This document shows positions 1 to 8,727 of a stretch of 11,726 nucleotides of DNA, piece by piece. Made by a program: the position numbers and the translations under genes. The stretch is taken from assembly GCA_000697335.1 (NCBI GenBank), contig JNEM01012130.1, positions 1-11,726 of the forward strand. Direction: 5' to 3'. Under the pieces are notes generated by a model that saw nothing but the letters and a program-made list of their open reading frames with translations, made no database searches and was not told the DNA's origin. The stretch is from Conidiobolus incongruus B7586. Lineage: Eukaryota; Entomophthoromycota; Entomophthoromycetes; Entomophthorales; Conidiobolaceae. Numbering within the stretch: position 1 is the first letter of the stretch; every line of letters starts with the position of its first letter.

Positions 1-860
1 TAAAGATATCTTATACTTAAAAATAATTTATATCCTTAAATTATAATTAACCTATTATTATATTTTTAAGCTATAATAACAAAATGGTTATAAAGTAGTT
101 TTTTATATTTTTTAAAATATTTAGATTTTTTTATTAAATTTATTAAAATATATTTTTATTTTATTAAATTAAATAACTTTACTCTAGTTAATTTTAATTT
201 AACTTTGATAATGATATTTAAATTTTTACTTAACTTTAAAATAAAATTTTTTCAATTAAGGGTGTTTTTTCTTAAAATATAAGTAATATCAATTCTAATA
301 TAAATATATATATAAATGTTAATATTAACTAATATTTTTATATAATCTTAAAATTTTTATTATGCCTCTATAATAATATTATATTTATTTATATTAAATA
401 ATATATAAATATATTTTTTAATATGTTTATTTATAGTTTTAATATATTTAAGTTTAAGTATTTTTTTATATTATTCTAATAATCTTAACTATAATAAATA
501 AATTAATACTAATAATTTTAATAATCTTATAAATTGATTTATTTTTATTATAAAGTAACTTAATATATAAATAAACCCTTCTAAAAAGACATTTAAATAT
601 TATAATATTAATTTTAAAATATTTACCTAATAATTTTATAATATATATATTATAACAAAAAAAAGAAGATATATATAAATTTTGTTATTTATACCCTTTT
701 ACCTTATAAATCTAAAAATTTATAACTTATTTTGGTTAAATTTTAACTTTTGATATATTAACTAATAGTTAATGAAATATAATCAATTATAGTTAATTAT
801 AATTAAATAATATAAGTAAATTATATATTTAATTTAAATTTTATAACTTACTTTTGTAGG
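1..860. repeat. Extremely AT-rich block with CpA depletion, probable mutated repeat relic
   Basis: No open reading frame of useful length is present on either strand. By hand count over 1-840, C is followed by T about 32 times, by C about 9 times, by A only 6 times and by G never. In ordinary spacer at 3301-3600 the order is reversed, with about 25 CA against 8 CT. Loss of C specifically before A is the mark of a CpA-directed C-to-T process such as repeat-induced point mutation, which acts on duplicated DNA. I infer a heavily mutated mobile-element relic, but no terminal repeats, target duplication or protein family can be recognised. The right edge is gradual, between about 860 and 960. Confidence 0.45.
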
Positions 861-1424
861 CTAATATATATGAAATATTCTCACTATAATATATAGTTGA
901 TAACAAAATTAATATACTCACTTAAAGCCTCAACTATAGATATATTTATGATAATATTTATTTTTTATAATTTATCATCATTTGATTGAAAAAGAGATTT
1001 CTGAATTAAGAGCATTTTTAAAAATTGACACTTGAAATATATACCAAATATACTATAAACTAGAACTTAATCAAATTAAGTTTATGAAATAATATATATG
1101 TTATTTTTAGCAATGTCAAATTTTTCGGATATTATGAAATAATAGATTTAGTTTTAAGATTGATATTTGATTAAATTTCTACTTATATTTAAAAATATTT
1201 ATGAGTATTGACAACATAATTTACAATATAAATATTTAGTATTCCCTTGATTGTTATTATTATAAAATGAAAATATTGAGTTAAAAATAAATTATATAGT
1301 AAATATAATTTAATAAAGTCCCTTTTAATTAATGAAATAATCTGATAATTTAAATATACAAACTCTGAATATATCAATAATTAAATATTAGGTAAACAAA
1401 TAAATATAGAAATAGGATTTTAGA
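861..1424. other. AT-rich spacer, no gene seen
   Basis: This stretch is AT-rich on both strands. The CA dinucleotide becomes common again from about 900 onward, so it behaves like ordinary spacer and not like the block to its left. A 62-codon minus-strand frame at 1189-1377 is rich in Ile, Tyr and Phe, as expected from random AT-rich DNA, and is not supported as a gene. No RNA gene or repeat was recognised. Confidence 0.6.
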
Positions 1425-1770
1425 GGTTAAACGAGGAATGGCCAATAGCATACAATAGTTTACCACAAAGTTAGAGGAAATTAATGGGATTCACCAAATG
1501 AGGTGAAAAAGGCTTATTGTAAATCAAGTTCTTCAAGTAAATATCTCACGCTCCTCACGAATCAATATTTTTGTCAGAGTTACGAGAAAACTTAGAGACT
1601 GGGTATTTTTGAAATAAAGCTAAAAAAGGTGTTATTACTAGTTTGTTTATGATAATCTTATATTAGTATTCATTGTTAATTTTTACAAATAGGAATGACT
1701 CAGTGACTGAAAGGAACACAGCTACCCAGTTCAGGAAATGGGTGTTCTTCAATGTGACTTTTTAATTCAA
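1425..1770. other. GC-richer island, possible exon relic or non-coding RNA
   Basis: Between two AT-rich stretches this segment is visibly richer in G and C. It has no long open frame, though all three plus frames and the minus frames show short protein-like runs broken by stops. It holds a perfect TGACTCA heptamer (1696-1702, the palindromic AP-1/Gcn4-type bZIP site), the inverted repeat TCAGT-G-ACTGA (1700-1710), and a possible hairpin in which GAACA (1714-1718) and CCCA (1725-1728) pair with TGGGTGTTC (1739-1747). These could mark a decayed host exon, a structured RNA, or a regulatory site for an unseen gene. I cannot choose between them. Confidence 0.25.
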
Positions 1771-2282
1771 TATGGTAATCACAGTTTCTTGATTGATTGA
1801 CAAGATTATTTCTCATCATAATGTTTGAACATTTTCTTAAATAATTTTTCATAGTTAGTTTCTCATTTATGTATCATTTAAATAGAAAAAATGAAAACAA
1901 ATTGAATTGATATCTATTATAATTAATTAGTATTAGAAAAAAGAATATTAAACAGCTGAAAGATAAAAAATCCATTTAAATATATAAAATATATTGTATT
2001 AGTAGATTGAAACAAATATTATGGTGAAAATATTTTATTGTTTATTGCAAAATAGTGAGTTATTGAATTATTCAAAACTATTCATTATAATGATTTAGTT
2101 GAAGATGATAGTATTAAAATGTATTTTATAGAAAATTTGATTTATTGATAATACACCTTTAAAAATAATTCAAAGGAAGCAAAATGAATAGAATGGTATT
2201 ATGTTTAAATGAATCAAAAGCTGAGAAAATAATCAAATAGATATCAATAAACCATTATGATTGATTAGTATTCATTATAATT
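1771..2282. other. AT-rich spacer, no gene seen
   Basis: This is ordinary AT-rich sequence lying beyond the 3' end of the minus-strand surface-protein gene. All frames are closed by frequent stops. No repeat, RNA gene or mobile element was recognised. Confidence 0.6.
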
Positions 2283-2301
2283 TTTATTGAAATGCTTTAT
2301 T
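2283..2301 (-). terminator. Polyadenylation signals for the surface-protein gene
   Basis: Two TTTATT hexamers on the plus strand (2283-2288 and 2296-2301) read as AATAAA on the minus strand, about 17 and 30 bases after the stop codon. Position and sequence suit a polyadenylation signal. In DNA this AT-rich the motif also arises by chance, so usage is inferred. Confidence 0.45.
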
Positions 2302-2317
2302 ATGAAAAGAGTTATAA

Positions 2318-3247
2318 TTAAATTGTAATGATTAACAATGAAACAATAGTAATTAAAGAGTGATACGAAATTCGAATTCGATTTGAATTCTTATTATATA
2401 GAGAAAGTGAGCCAGATGCTAGAGTAGTCGTTGCGGCACTTTTGGTTGTAGTTGATGTTGTAGTGGAAGCTGAGGTTGTGGTTATGCCAGTAGTAGTGAG
2501 ACCGGACGGTAATGGCGTACCAGCCGTCAAAGAAATACCCGAAGATGTTGGTGTAATAGTTATCAAATTACTAGAACTTGATGAGGAAGATGATGGTAAA
2601 TCATAAGTTTCAACAGATATTGAGGTGAAATCCGTTCTGGTAAATGGATCGTTTGAGCGGATTCCTGATAGAGTTAATTTATGAGGGTTAATTGATTTGG
2701 AGCGTCCAATTGAAGTTGAATAAGAATATGAAATGGTTTTATCAGGTTCTATCGACCTAAGAGTAGATGCTGGTGTTGGGGTTGAGGGTGATGCTGGCAT
2801 GGAATTCGATCCTAAGTAAGAGCCTACAATTTTATCCAACCCAGTATTGTGCAAAAATGAATTTGCGAAAATCAAGTTTAATACTTCGCATTTGGCATAG
2901 CACATGACATCCATAAAACTACTACATGTATCCGTACATTGAGAAGAGTTTGGTGCAGTAGGATTTGGAGAGCCCGAAGAGCCAGAAATGCCGGCAGAAG
3001 TAGAAGAACCTGAAGAGGCGGCCGAACCTGGAGATCCGGACGAACCTGGAGAACCTGCGGAACCAGGAAAACTTGCAGAACCTGGGGAGCTTGTGGAGCC
3101 TAAAGAACCTGCAGAAGCAGCCGCGCCTGGAAAGCCTGGAGAACCTACAGAGCCAGGAATTGGATGATTATTAACTTGCTGTGATAAAGCTGGGCTCAAT
3201 AAAATTAAAATTATTAGATAAAAATTTGAATTATTAACCAGCTTCAT
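2318..3247 (-). CDS. Secreted Gly/Ser/Thr-rich surface protein, probably GPI-anchored
   Basis: This uninterrupted 309-residue frame starts at the first ATG and opens with a clear signal peptide (residues 1-22, hydrophobic core YLIILILL, likely cleavage after ALS). Residues 29-94 are a collagen-like repeat of Gly-Ser-Pro-Gly and Gly-Ser-Ala/Ser-Gly units. Residues 104-120 hold the only four cysteines, spaced C-X3-C-X7-C-X3-C, as expected for a small disulphide-locked helical hairpin. Residues about 150-280 are a Ser/Thr/Pro-rich stalk with a run of eight Ser (mixed codons, so not simple slippage), likely O-mannosylated. The last 13 residues are hydrophobic, with small residues around 277-282 as a candidate GPI attachment point. 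The basic residues just before the tail are slightly atypical, so a plain membrane anchor is an alternative. No named family is recognised; the role (adhesin, wall protein or displayed module) is inferred from architecture. Confidence 0.8.
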   Translation of the reverse strand: MKLVNNSNFYLIILILLSPALSQQVNNHPIPGSVGSPGFPGAAASAGSLGSTSSPGSASFPGSAGSPGSSGSPGSAASSGSSTSAGISGSSGSPNPTAPNSSQCTDTCSSFMDVMCYAKCEVLNLIFANSFLHNTGLDKIVGSYLGSNSMPASPSTPTPASTLRSIEPDKTISYSYSTSIGRSKSINPHKLTLSGIRSNDPFTRTDFTSISVETYDLPSSSSSSSSNLITITPTSSGISLTAGTPLPSGLTTTGITTTSASTTTSTTTKSAATTTLASGSLSLYNKNSNRIRISYHSLITIVSLLIITI

Positions 3248-3331
3248 TAGTTCAATATTATTAAAATTTTTATTTAAATTAAGAAACCTGGTCCAATGTC
3301 ACTCAGGCTAAATTTAAATAGTATATAAAAG

Positions 3332-3339
3332 TTTTTATA
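3332..3339 (-). promoter_or_regulatory. TATA box for the surface-protein gene
   Basis: On the minus strand this reads TATAAAAA, about 85 bases before the start codon. Transcription would then begin near 3305-3310 and leave a leader of about 60 bases. A plus-strand TATATAAAA overlaps nearby at 3322-3330 but has no gene to serve. The assignment rests on motif and distance only. Confidence 0.4.
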
Positions 3340-4779
3340 GAGTAATAACTACTGAAATAACACACTGAATCAAACACCAAAATCAATTTTAAATGAAAAT
3401 TATCTCATAATGGTAAATTTCATGAACTTAGATACCAAATCAGCCAGACTAAAATTAACCAAATAAATTTTTTAATTGGATTTTGTTGAAATATTTGTTA
3501 AAATCAACAAATAGTATCAAATAGTCAAAAATTTGTCAAATCATTTTATTTAATATTCAGCCATTTTATTCAGTAATAATCATTGCCACAATATATAAAA
3601 CAAATGATTTAATTTAGTTTAAAAGTCAATAATGTACTGAAGTATAAGTAAATTTCTTTGAAAGAAAGAACGTGAAAATAATATTCTTTTTATTGAGAGC
3701 TTGTACAATGAAATATTCATCTATTTTCAGCGGCCTTTGTCATTGGTTAACTATAGACTAATTTCGCAGATAAAGTGAGCAATTTGCCATAAAATATCAC
3801 TCCATTTAACTATAATTTACAGAAATTTTATATGCTAAAGTGTTTTTAACATATATTTTTGAATTATTTATATAATTCGAATGAAATATAAATTTATTGG
3901 AGCTTAGATTACATAATAAATAAAATAAAATAGGATTTCGATCGAGATTTAAATATTACTAATTTAACAGATCAAATATTCTTATATGCTGTTCAAAATA
4001 AAACAAATTAACATCATATCAACAATACAAATATTGTGTGGACATGGATATGATAAATTATACAAATCTACAGGAATTCTCATAATGGATATATCCAAGT
4101 GTACTTATTCAACATTGGTTAAAATATAACTACAATTCTATTCTTGTTTTTTCTTTATTTTAAAGGCAATTATATTTTAGTTCAATCCTTGGTAATTTTT
4201 ATATTACATAAAATGAAAATTTTATAACTAATAATCTAATATTATTGCATTTAATATTCTGTGACCGTTCAATAAAACGTATTTTAGAATGAAAAATTTA
4301 TATTTTTCAAACTATCCCCCCGTTTTCCGCATTTAATGAATTAATATGATTGAAAATTCCTTTATCATAATACATATAACAGTTAAATGGATAATCTTAA
4401 GCATCCAATGTTAAAATAACTACTAAGGAGTTTTCCTGATAAAACCTAATTGGGACTTAATGTTGTATGTGATATATGCTCAACAAGGAGAATATTTCAT
4501 TGGAAATAAGCAATTGGTGAATCAAAATACCCTAGTTTATATACTAAAATATATTAATATTTTGTGTATTAGTGGTTATATTAGCATAGTATATCATAAT
4601 ATAGAGCAAAAGGAAATAAATTACTTATATACGTATATAAACTTGAAGTGAGTCATCTTATTGAAGAGAGATATTCCTTACTAATGCTACTATTAGAAAT
4701 ATATATGTGTTGCAATTCAAGGTAGGGAGTATTCTCATTAAATAAATTTTACTATTTTATTTAGTTTACACACCATCCT
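3340..4779. other. Shared divergent upstream region, no gene seen
   Basis: This spacer separates the two divergently transcribed genes. It has ordinary base context, with CA frequent, and no convincing coding frame; the 63-codon plus frame at 4460-4651 is Tyr/Ile/Asn-rich and looks random. Sites that stand out in the AT-rich background are an ATTGG (reverse CCAAT) near 3742, an AGATAA (GATA-factor type WGATAR) at 3768-3773 inside a GC-richer patch around 3730-3790, the palindrome TCGATCGA at 3938-3945, and a run of six C at 4316-4321 followed by CpG-containing sequence. GATA factors control secreted proteases in many fungi, but single sites like this prove nothing. Confidence 0.4.
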
Positions 4780-4850
4780 CCAATTTTATAAGATTTAGAA
4801 AAATGGAGCAAGTGAAAATTCCTGAGAAAAATAAAATGTGAGCATATAAA
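4780..4850 (+). promoter_or_regulatory. CCAAT and TATA promoter of the peptidase gene
   Basis: A CCAAT pentamer (4780-4784) is followed by CATATAAA (4843-4850), whose TATAAA starts 55 bases before the start codon. A start of transcription about 30 bases past the TATA box, near 4875 in a CTCTTCAAT context, would leave a leader of about 25 bases. The CCAAT-to-TATA spacing is typical of eukaryotic promoters. The TATA element also lies inside a possible short intron (4838-4898), which offers a competing reading of this region. Confidence 0.5.
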
Positions 4851-4899
4851 GCTCCTGATTCACAAAATTAACTCTTCAATATTTTATAATATTTGCAGG

Positions 4900-5985
4900 A
4901 TGAAGTTTTCAGGTAACTTGGTCAGTTTATTCCTCTTAGCCTCTTCTGTCTTTTCTCAATCTTCTGAAACTGATCGCTTACTTCAATTGGGTGCTGATGT
5001 TGCTCCACAATGGTACACCACTGAACAGATCTCTGATTTACTTAGAAACAAGGTCAGATTTGTCGACGTTACTGATCGCCAAATTACGGCTAGATCTGCT
5101 GCTCCTGCTGTTGTTCCTAGCAACTATCAAATCCCCAAAAGGGTCAGATTCCCCAAGGCCGCTTTCCGTGCCCTTAGTGAATTAAGCCGTGACAGAGCTA
5201 AGAAATTTGTCACCAAAATGTCTAGCTGGAACAATCGTTTCTACAATACTACCGATGGTGTTGCCGCTTCTAACTGGATTCACCAAGAAGCCACCAGATA
5301 CGCCAGAAGATATGGCAGAAAAGCTTCCGCTTCCCTATTCAAGCACAAATTCCCTCAATCCAGCATCATTGCTCGTATTGAAGGATCTGTCTACCCCGAT
5401 CAAATTGTCATCCTCGGTGGGCATATGGATTCCGTTAACTATACCCATCCCGAAACTGGAAGAGCTCCTGGTGCCGAAGATAACGCCTCTGGTTCATCTG
5501 CTATCATGGAGGCTTTCAGAGTTTTGACCGAAACTCGCTTTAGGCCTAAGAGAACCCTTGAATTCCATTGGTACGCTGGTGAAGAAATGGGTTTGTTAGG
5601 ATCTCATGATATCGCCCAGTCATACTACAATCAAGGAAAAAATGTCGTCACCATGATGCAAGTCGATATGGTTGGCCACTTAGACTCCAAAGTTCAAATT
5701 AACAAGGACTACACTGATCCCGAACTCAACGAATTCCTCAAACGCTTAGTTGAAACTTACACTGATGCTGAATGGGTTGATGGTGGTTGTGGCTATGCTT
5801 GCTCAGATCACTTTTCTTGGACTGAATTAGGTTATAGAGCTGCTCTCCCTGCCGAAGACGTCATCCAAGAAGAACTCATTCACACTCAAAACGATACTAT
5901 CGATATTGTCGACTTCAACAGATGGTACACTTTTGCTAGAATTGTTACTTCTTACTTGATTGAAATTGGAGAACCCACTCATTAA
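4900..5985 (+). CDS. Secreted M28 zinc aminopeptidase (leucine aminopeptidase type)
   Basis: This enzyme would remove N-terminal residues from peptides outside the cell. The 361-residue frame is intact and intronless, near the usual length of fungal secreted LAP1-type enzymes (MEROPS M28, subfamily M28E). Residues 1-20 form a signal peptide ending VFSQ; about 21-80 look like a propeptide; the catalytic domain follows. Expected metal ligands and catalytic residues are all present: H175 and D177 in GGHMDS, D194 in AEDNAS, E228-E229 in AGEEMG, D256 in MMQVDMVG, and H328 in LIHTQNDT. The only two cysteines, C297 and C301 in CGYACSDH, match the conserved disulphide of the family. Four N-glycosylation sequons occur (N116, N180, N195, N331). 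The gene favours C-ending codons such as GTC, ATC, TTC and GCC despite AT-rich surroundings, suggesting high expression. The start at 4900 places the signal peptide at the N-terminus; a longer spliced N-terminus from 4803 is possible. Confidence 0.93.
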   Translation: MKFSGNLVSLFLLASSVFSQSSETDRLLQLGADVAPQWYTTEQISDLLRNKVRFVDVTDRQITARSAAPAVVPSNYQIPKRVRFPKAAFRALSELSRDRAKKFVTKMSSWNNRFYNTTDGVAASNWIHQEATRYARRYGRKASASLFKHKFPQSSIIARIEGSVYPDQIVILGGHMDSVNYTHPETGRAPGAEDNASGSSAIMEAFRVLTETRFRPKRTLEFHWYAGEEMGLLGSHDIAQSYYNQGKNVVTMMQVDMVGHLDSKVQINKDYTDPELNEFLKRLVETYTDAEWVDGGCGYACSDHFSWTELGYRAALPAEDVIQEELIHTQNDTIDIVDFNRWYTFARIVTSYLIEIGEPTH

Positions 5986-6040
5986 TTTTAAATATTTATT
6001 TAATATATATATATATCATATACCAATATTGTTAAATATG

Positions 6041-6046
6041 AATAAA
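6041..6046 (+). terminator. Polyadenylation signal of the peptidase gene
   Basis: A canonical AATAAA lies 56 bases after the stop codon. Just before it, at about 6001-6016, is a short AT dinucleotide run, the kind of TA-rich efficiency element that often precedes fungal cleavage sites. Usage is inferred from position. Confidence 0.5.
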
Positions 6047-7610
6047 TCAAATAATAGATGAAGATAGCTCTGTTACTCTAAAATATATAATAAGTTATTT
6101 TGTGAATCATTGTTGAGCAGTCAGAGAATGACACCAATTTATCTAAGATATTAATTTTTCTAACTAGTCAATGAAAAATGATTTATATTTCGAAAATTTT
6201 AAAATATAACTGATTATCAAAATATATTAGCTTTATTCATAACGGGAAAGTATATAAATAAATTTGTAATCAAATATAAACATATATTATCAATGATAAC
6301 AATAATAGTTATTAATTAGTTTCATGTTATATATAATTAAGTTACATATTATGATTAATAAAATTACATTTTAAATTATGTTATTATTTAGATACTGAAT
6401 TGAATCATTGAGTGAATTTTTCAAATGTTAATACACATTTAATATATCCTTAATAAACCTAATAAATACATTTAACATCAAATTATCTACCAAATATAAA
6501 ACTCAATACTATATGCAGTAAAATAATTCCATGTTTAATGATAGACTTGATTATTTTTTCTAATAAAAACATTGTAATGAAAATTTTGATGGATATTTAA
6601 CAAATTTCAAGAATCAACTTTTCCAATTTTGAAAGAATAATTCATAATAAAGTAATAATTGGATTAGAATTGTATTTATTTTAGATTGTATAATAGAATT
6701 TATATATTTCCCAAATTAATGTATTTATTATTTAGAATATTAATTTTTAAATCATTCAATATACTTTGAAATTTTCCCTTGGCTTGTACTAAAAATATGT
6801 TTGCAATTAACAAAGTATTAAAAATTTAATTTAAAAATACCAAATTTAATTCTAATTGTTGTATTTTATAATAAGTTTTATAATTAAAGATTGTTGATAG
6901 AAAAGTACATGTAATATGATTTAGTAAACTATTTATTAATCCTTCTCTTTAATATATTGGAACTGTATGTCTGAAAACCTAATGTTGAGACATTGTAGCA
7001 AAATATTTAGAAAAAATCCCTTTCTATCTTTATCACTTTTGGGTTTAAATATTTGGTTCAATGAATGATATGGGATTTTGTTAAAATCCAACAAAGAATA
7101 AAGAGAACAAAGATTATCCTTTAATTATAGACTGACAAAGTCAGATTAAAATAGAAATAATATTGGATTAACTATCAAACTGGGATGGGTGGTTAATCTT
7201 GAAATACAACACTGGTAAACAATCATTAAATATTGATTGCTATTAAAAGATATATTAATATAAAAATACTGATCTTAAAATAAATAATATTTGAATCATT
7301 TAAAATCATAAATATTTCAATGAATTTATTATAATGGACATAGTTCTTTGGTAAAGAATGCAACTAGGGTTAAAAACTGTTCTATTCACTATACTATAAT
7401 CTTGTATTATTGATGGAAAATATTTTGTACAATAAATTTATGAATTTTAAGCAATAAGATTTCTTCAACTTTCTCATTTAGTTTGGAAAGCGACTTGATA
7501 ATTGAAAAATATTATTTGATTTAAGACTTAATACGATACTTATGGCAGAAGGATTATTTTATTCATTCCTAATATATGATTGGTCTTATCATCACTTTTA
7601 TAGTGCCAAA
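6047..7610. other. AT-rich spacer between peptidase and its dead paralogue
   Basis: There is no coding frame of note on either strand. Two small perfect hairpins are visible: GGATTTT-GTT-AAAATCC at 7073-7089 and CTGAC-AAA-GTCAG at 7132-7144. Their role is unknown and they may be chance. The last 100 bases do not resemble the promoter of the intact copy: no CCAAT or TATAAA stands at a matching distance, so the duplicate either lost its promoter or has diverged beyond recognition. Confidence 0.5.
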
Positions 7611-8681
7611 ATGAAGCTTTCTTCATTTTTGTGTTTAGATCTTTTAGCTAGCTGAGTATTGCCTCGATCCTAAGAATTTTTCGCTTTCTTGAATAGGGTA
7701 CAGAGATTGCTCCTAAATGGTAGATCACTGATTAAATATTAGAATAAATCAAGAAAAATGTTCTATTCGTTAATGTAACAATAATTCAAGTTTTTGCCAA
7801 AGCTGCTGCTCCTGATGATACTATTTCTAGCAATGTTGAAACTCCACTCAAGGTCAGATATCAATTTGTATTTAGATCTGCCATCCGAGATTTGAGCAAT
7901 ACTAACGCCAGAATATTCATTGAAAAGACATGCAGCTGAAATAGCTGCTTCAATAAAAATTCCAATTGTGTCACCGCCTCTTACTTTGTAAATTATACGA
8001 ATTCTGAAGTTGCCAGAAGATATGATAAGAATGATTTCTCTCTTCAACAGTAAATTCCCTCAATTCATTATTATTACCAAAATTCAACATTCTGTTTATA
8101 ATGAAATTGTTGTTGTTAATGGCCATATCGATTCTATTAATTCCATCATGCTATATAAAGAAAGCGGTCTCGATGCTGAAGATATTGCCTCCAGATCCAC
8201 AAGAACTTTTTGAGCTTTCCATGCTTTGACCAGAATCAGGTTCAAGTCCAAGAGGTCTCTCAAATCCCACTGGTACGATGGTGAAGAAGCCGGTCTCTAT
8301 GGTTAAACTGTCAATGCTTAAGCCTATGCTAAAAAAATAAGAATGGTATTTCAGTAAATCAAGTTGTTATGATGAGTTAATTAGCTAATAAAATCAGAAT
8401 CATCAGTGATTACACCAACCACGAGCTTAGTATATTTACCGAGCGACTTGTGAAACTTCGTAGGCATCTAGTATGTTGATGGTCAATGTTGCTACCGCTA
8501 TTCGGATTACATTCCTTGGGCCAAATTCGGGTACAGATCTGCTATTGCTGCTGAAGACGTCATTCAAGGAGAGCTTATTCACACCCGAGATGACACCATT
8601 GGCACTGTCGACTCAAACACTTAGTTGACTTAATTTGGGACTGGAGTTTTGATTCATTTGCGGAAAATATCAATTAATTAA
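7611..8681 (+). pseudogene. Decayed paralogue of the M28 aminopeptidase
   Basis: This region aligns along nearly its full length with the intact peptidase, in the same orientation and 1.6 kb downstream. It begins with ATGAAG and a signal-like MKLSSFLCLDLLAS. Recognisable blocks follow in order: EIAPKW, KAAAPDD, VARRY, SLFNSKFPQ, NGHIDSIN, DAEDIAS, DGEEAGLYG, SDYTNHEL, YVDGQCCYRYSDY and EDVIQGELIHTRDDT. The reading needs at least four frame changes (near 7675, 8030, 8335 and 8455) and crosses about twelve in-frame stops, including 7653, 7721, 7733, 7937, 8304, 8319 and 8622. Ligand-type residues survive in GHIDS, AEDIAS, GEEAG and LIHTRDD, but about five codons including the Asp of the intact VDMVG are gone, and one disulphide cysteine is Tyr. 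It is clearly dead. The copy is diverged and ends at a TAA matching the intact stop. Confidence 0.92.
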
Positions 8682-8721
8682 TTTTCAATTACTAATTTTT
8701 ATTTTATTATTTGGACATTGT

Positions 8722-8727
8722 AATAAA
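8722..8727 (+). terminator. Remnant polyadenylation signal of the pseudogene
   Basis: An AATAAA lies about 40 bases past the position that corresponds to the intact gene's stop codon, similar in spacing to the signal of the intact copy. It may be an inherited remnant or chance in AT-rich DNA. Confidence 0.3.

Noticed and set aside
1189-1377. 62-codon minus-strand frame rich in Ile, Tyr, Phe and Leu
   Set aside because: Composition is that of random AT-rich DNA, with no signal peptide, motif or supporting promoter.
1500-1560. Minus-frame run RYLLEELDL, which recalls the N-terminal helix of glutathione S-transferases
   Set aside because: No other GST block follows in any frame, so chance similarity is likely.
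1684-1768. Short plus-frame run containing ATQFRKWV, which recalls the ATQFR-x-W stretch of RhuM-like proteins
   Set aside because: It is under 30 codons with no further similarity on either side; too short to support a call.
2887-2938. CHCH-type mitochondrial domain for the four-cysteine module
   Set aside because: Spacing is CX3C-X7-CX3C and not CX9C, and the protein carries a secretion signal.
4460-4651. 63-codon plus-strand frame upstream of the peptidase
   Set aside because: It is rich in Tyr, Ile and Asn without any domain or codon bias, and lies in a spacer; chance is the simpler explanation.
4991-5527. Two further plus-strand frames inside the peptidase gene
   Set aside because: They overlap the conserved M28 frame in another phase and have no family resemblance.
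7763-8047. 94-codon minus-strand frame
   Set aside because: It is the antisense of the pseudogene; conservation lies with the plus-strand M28 reading.
8010-8213. 67-codon plus frame as a separate small gene
   Set aside because: Its sequence aligns with the middle of the peptidase (FPQ to the AED block), so it is a fragment of the pseudogene.
7611-8681. Alternative genetic code with TAA/TAG read as Gln, since three stops align with Gln
   Set aside because: The intact peptidase uses CAA and CAG for Gln and ends with TAA, and the dead copy also has TGA stops, stops at other residues and frame changes.
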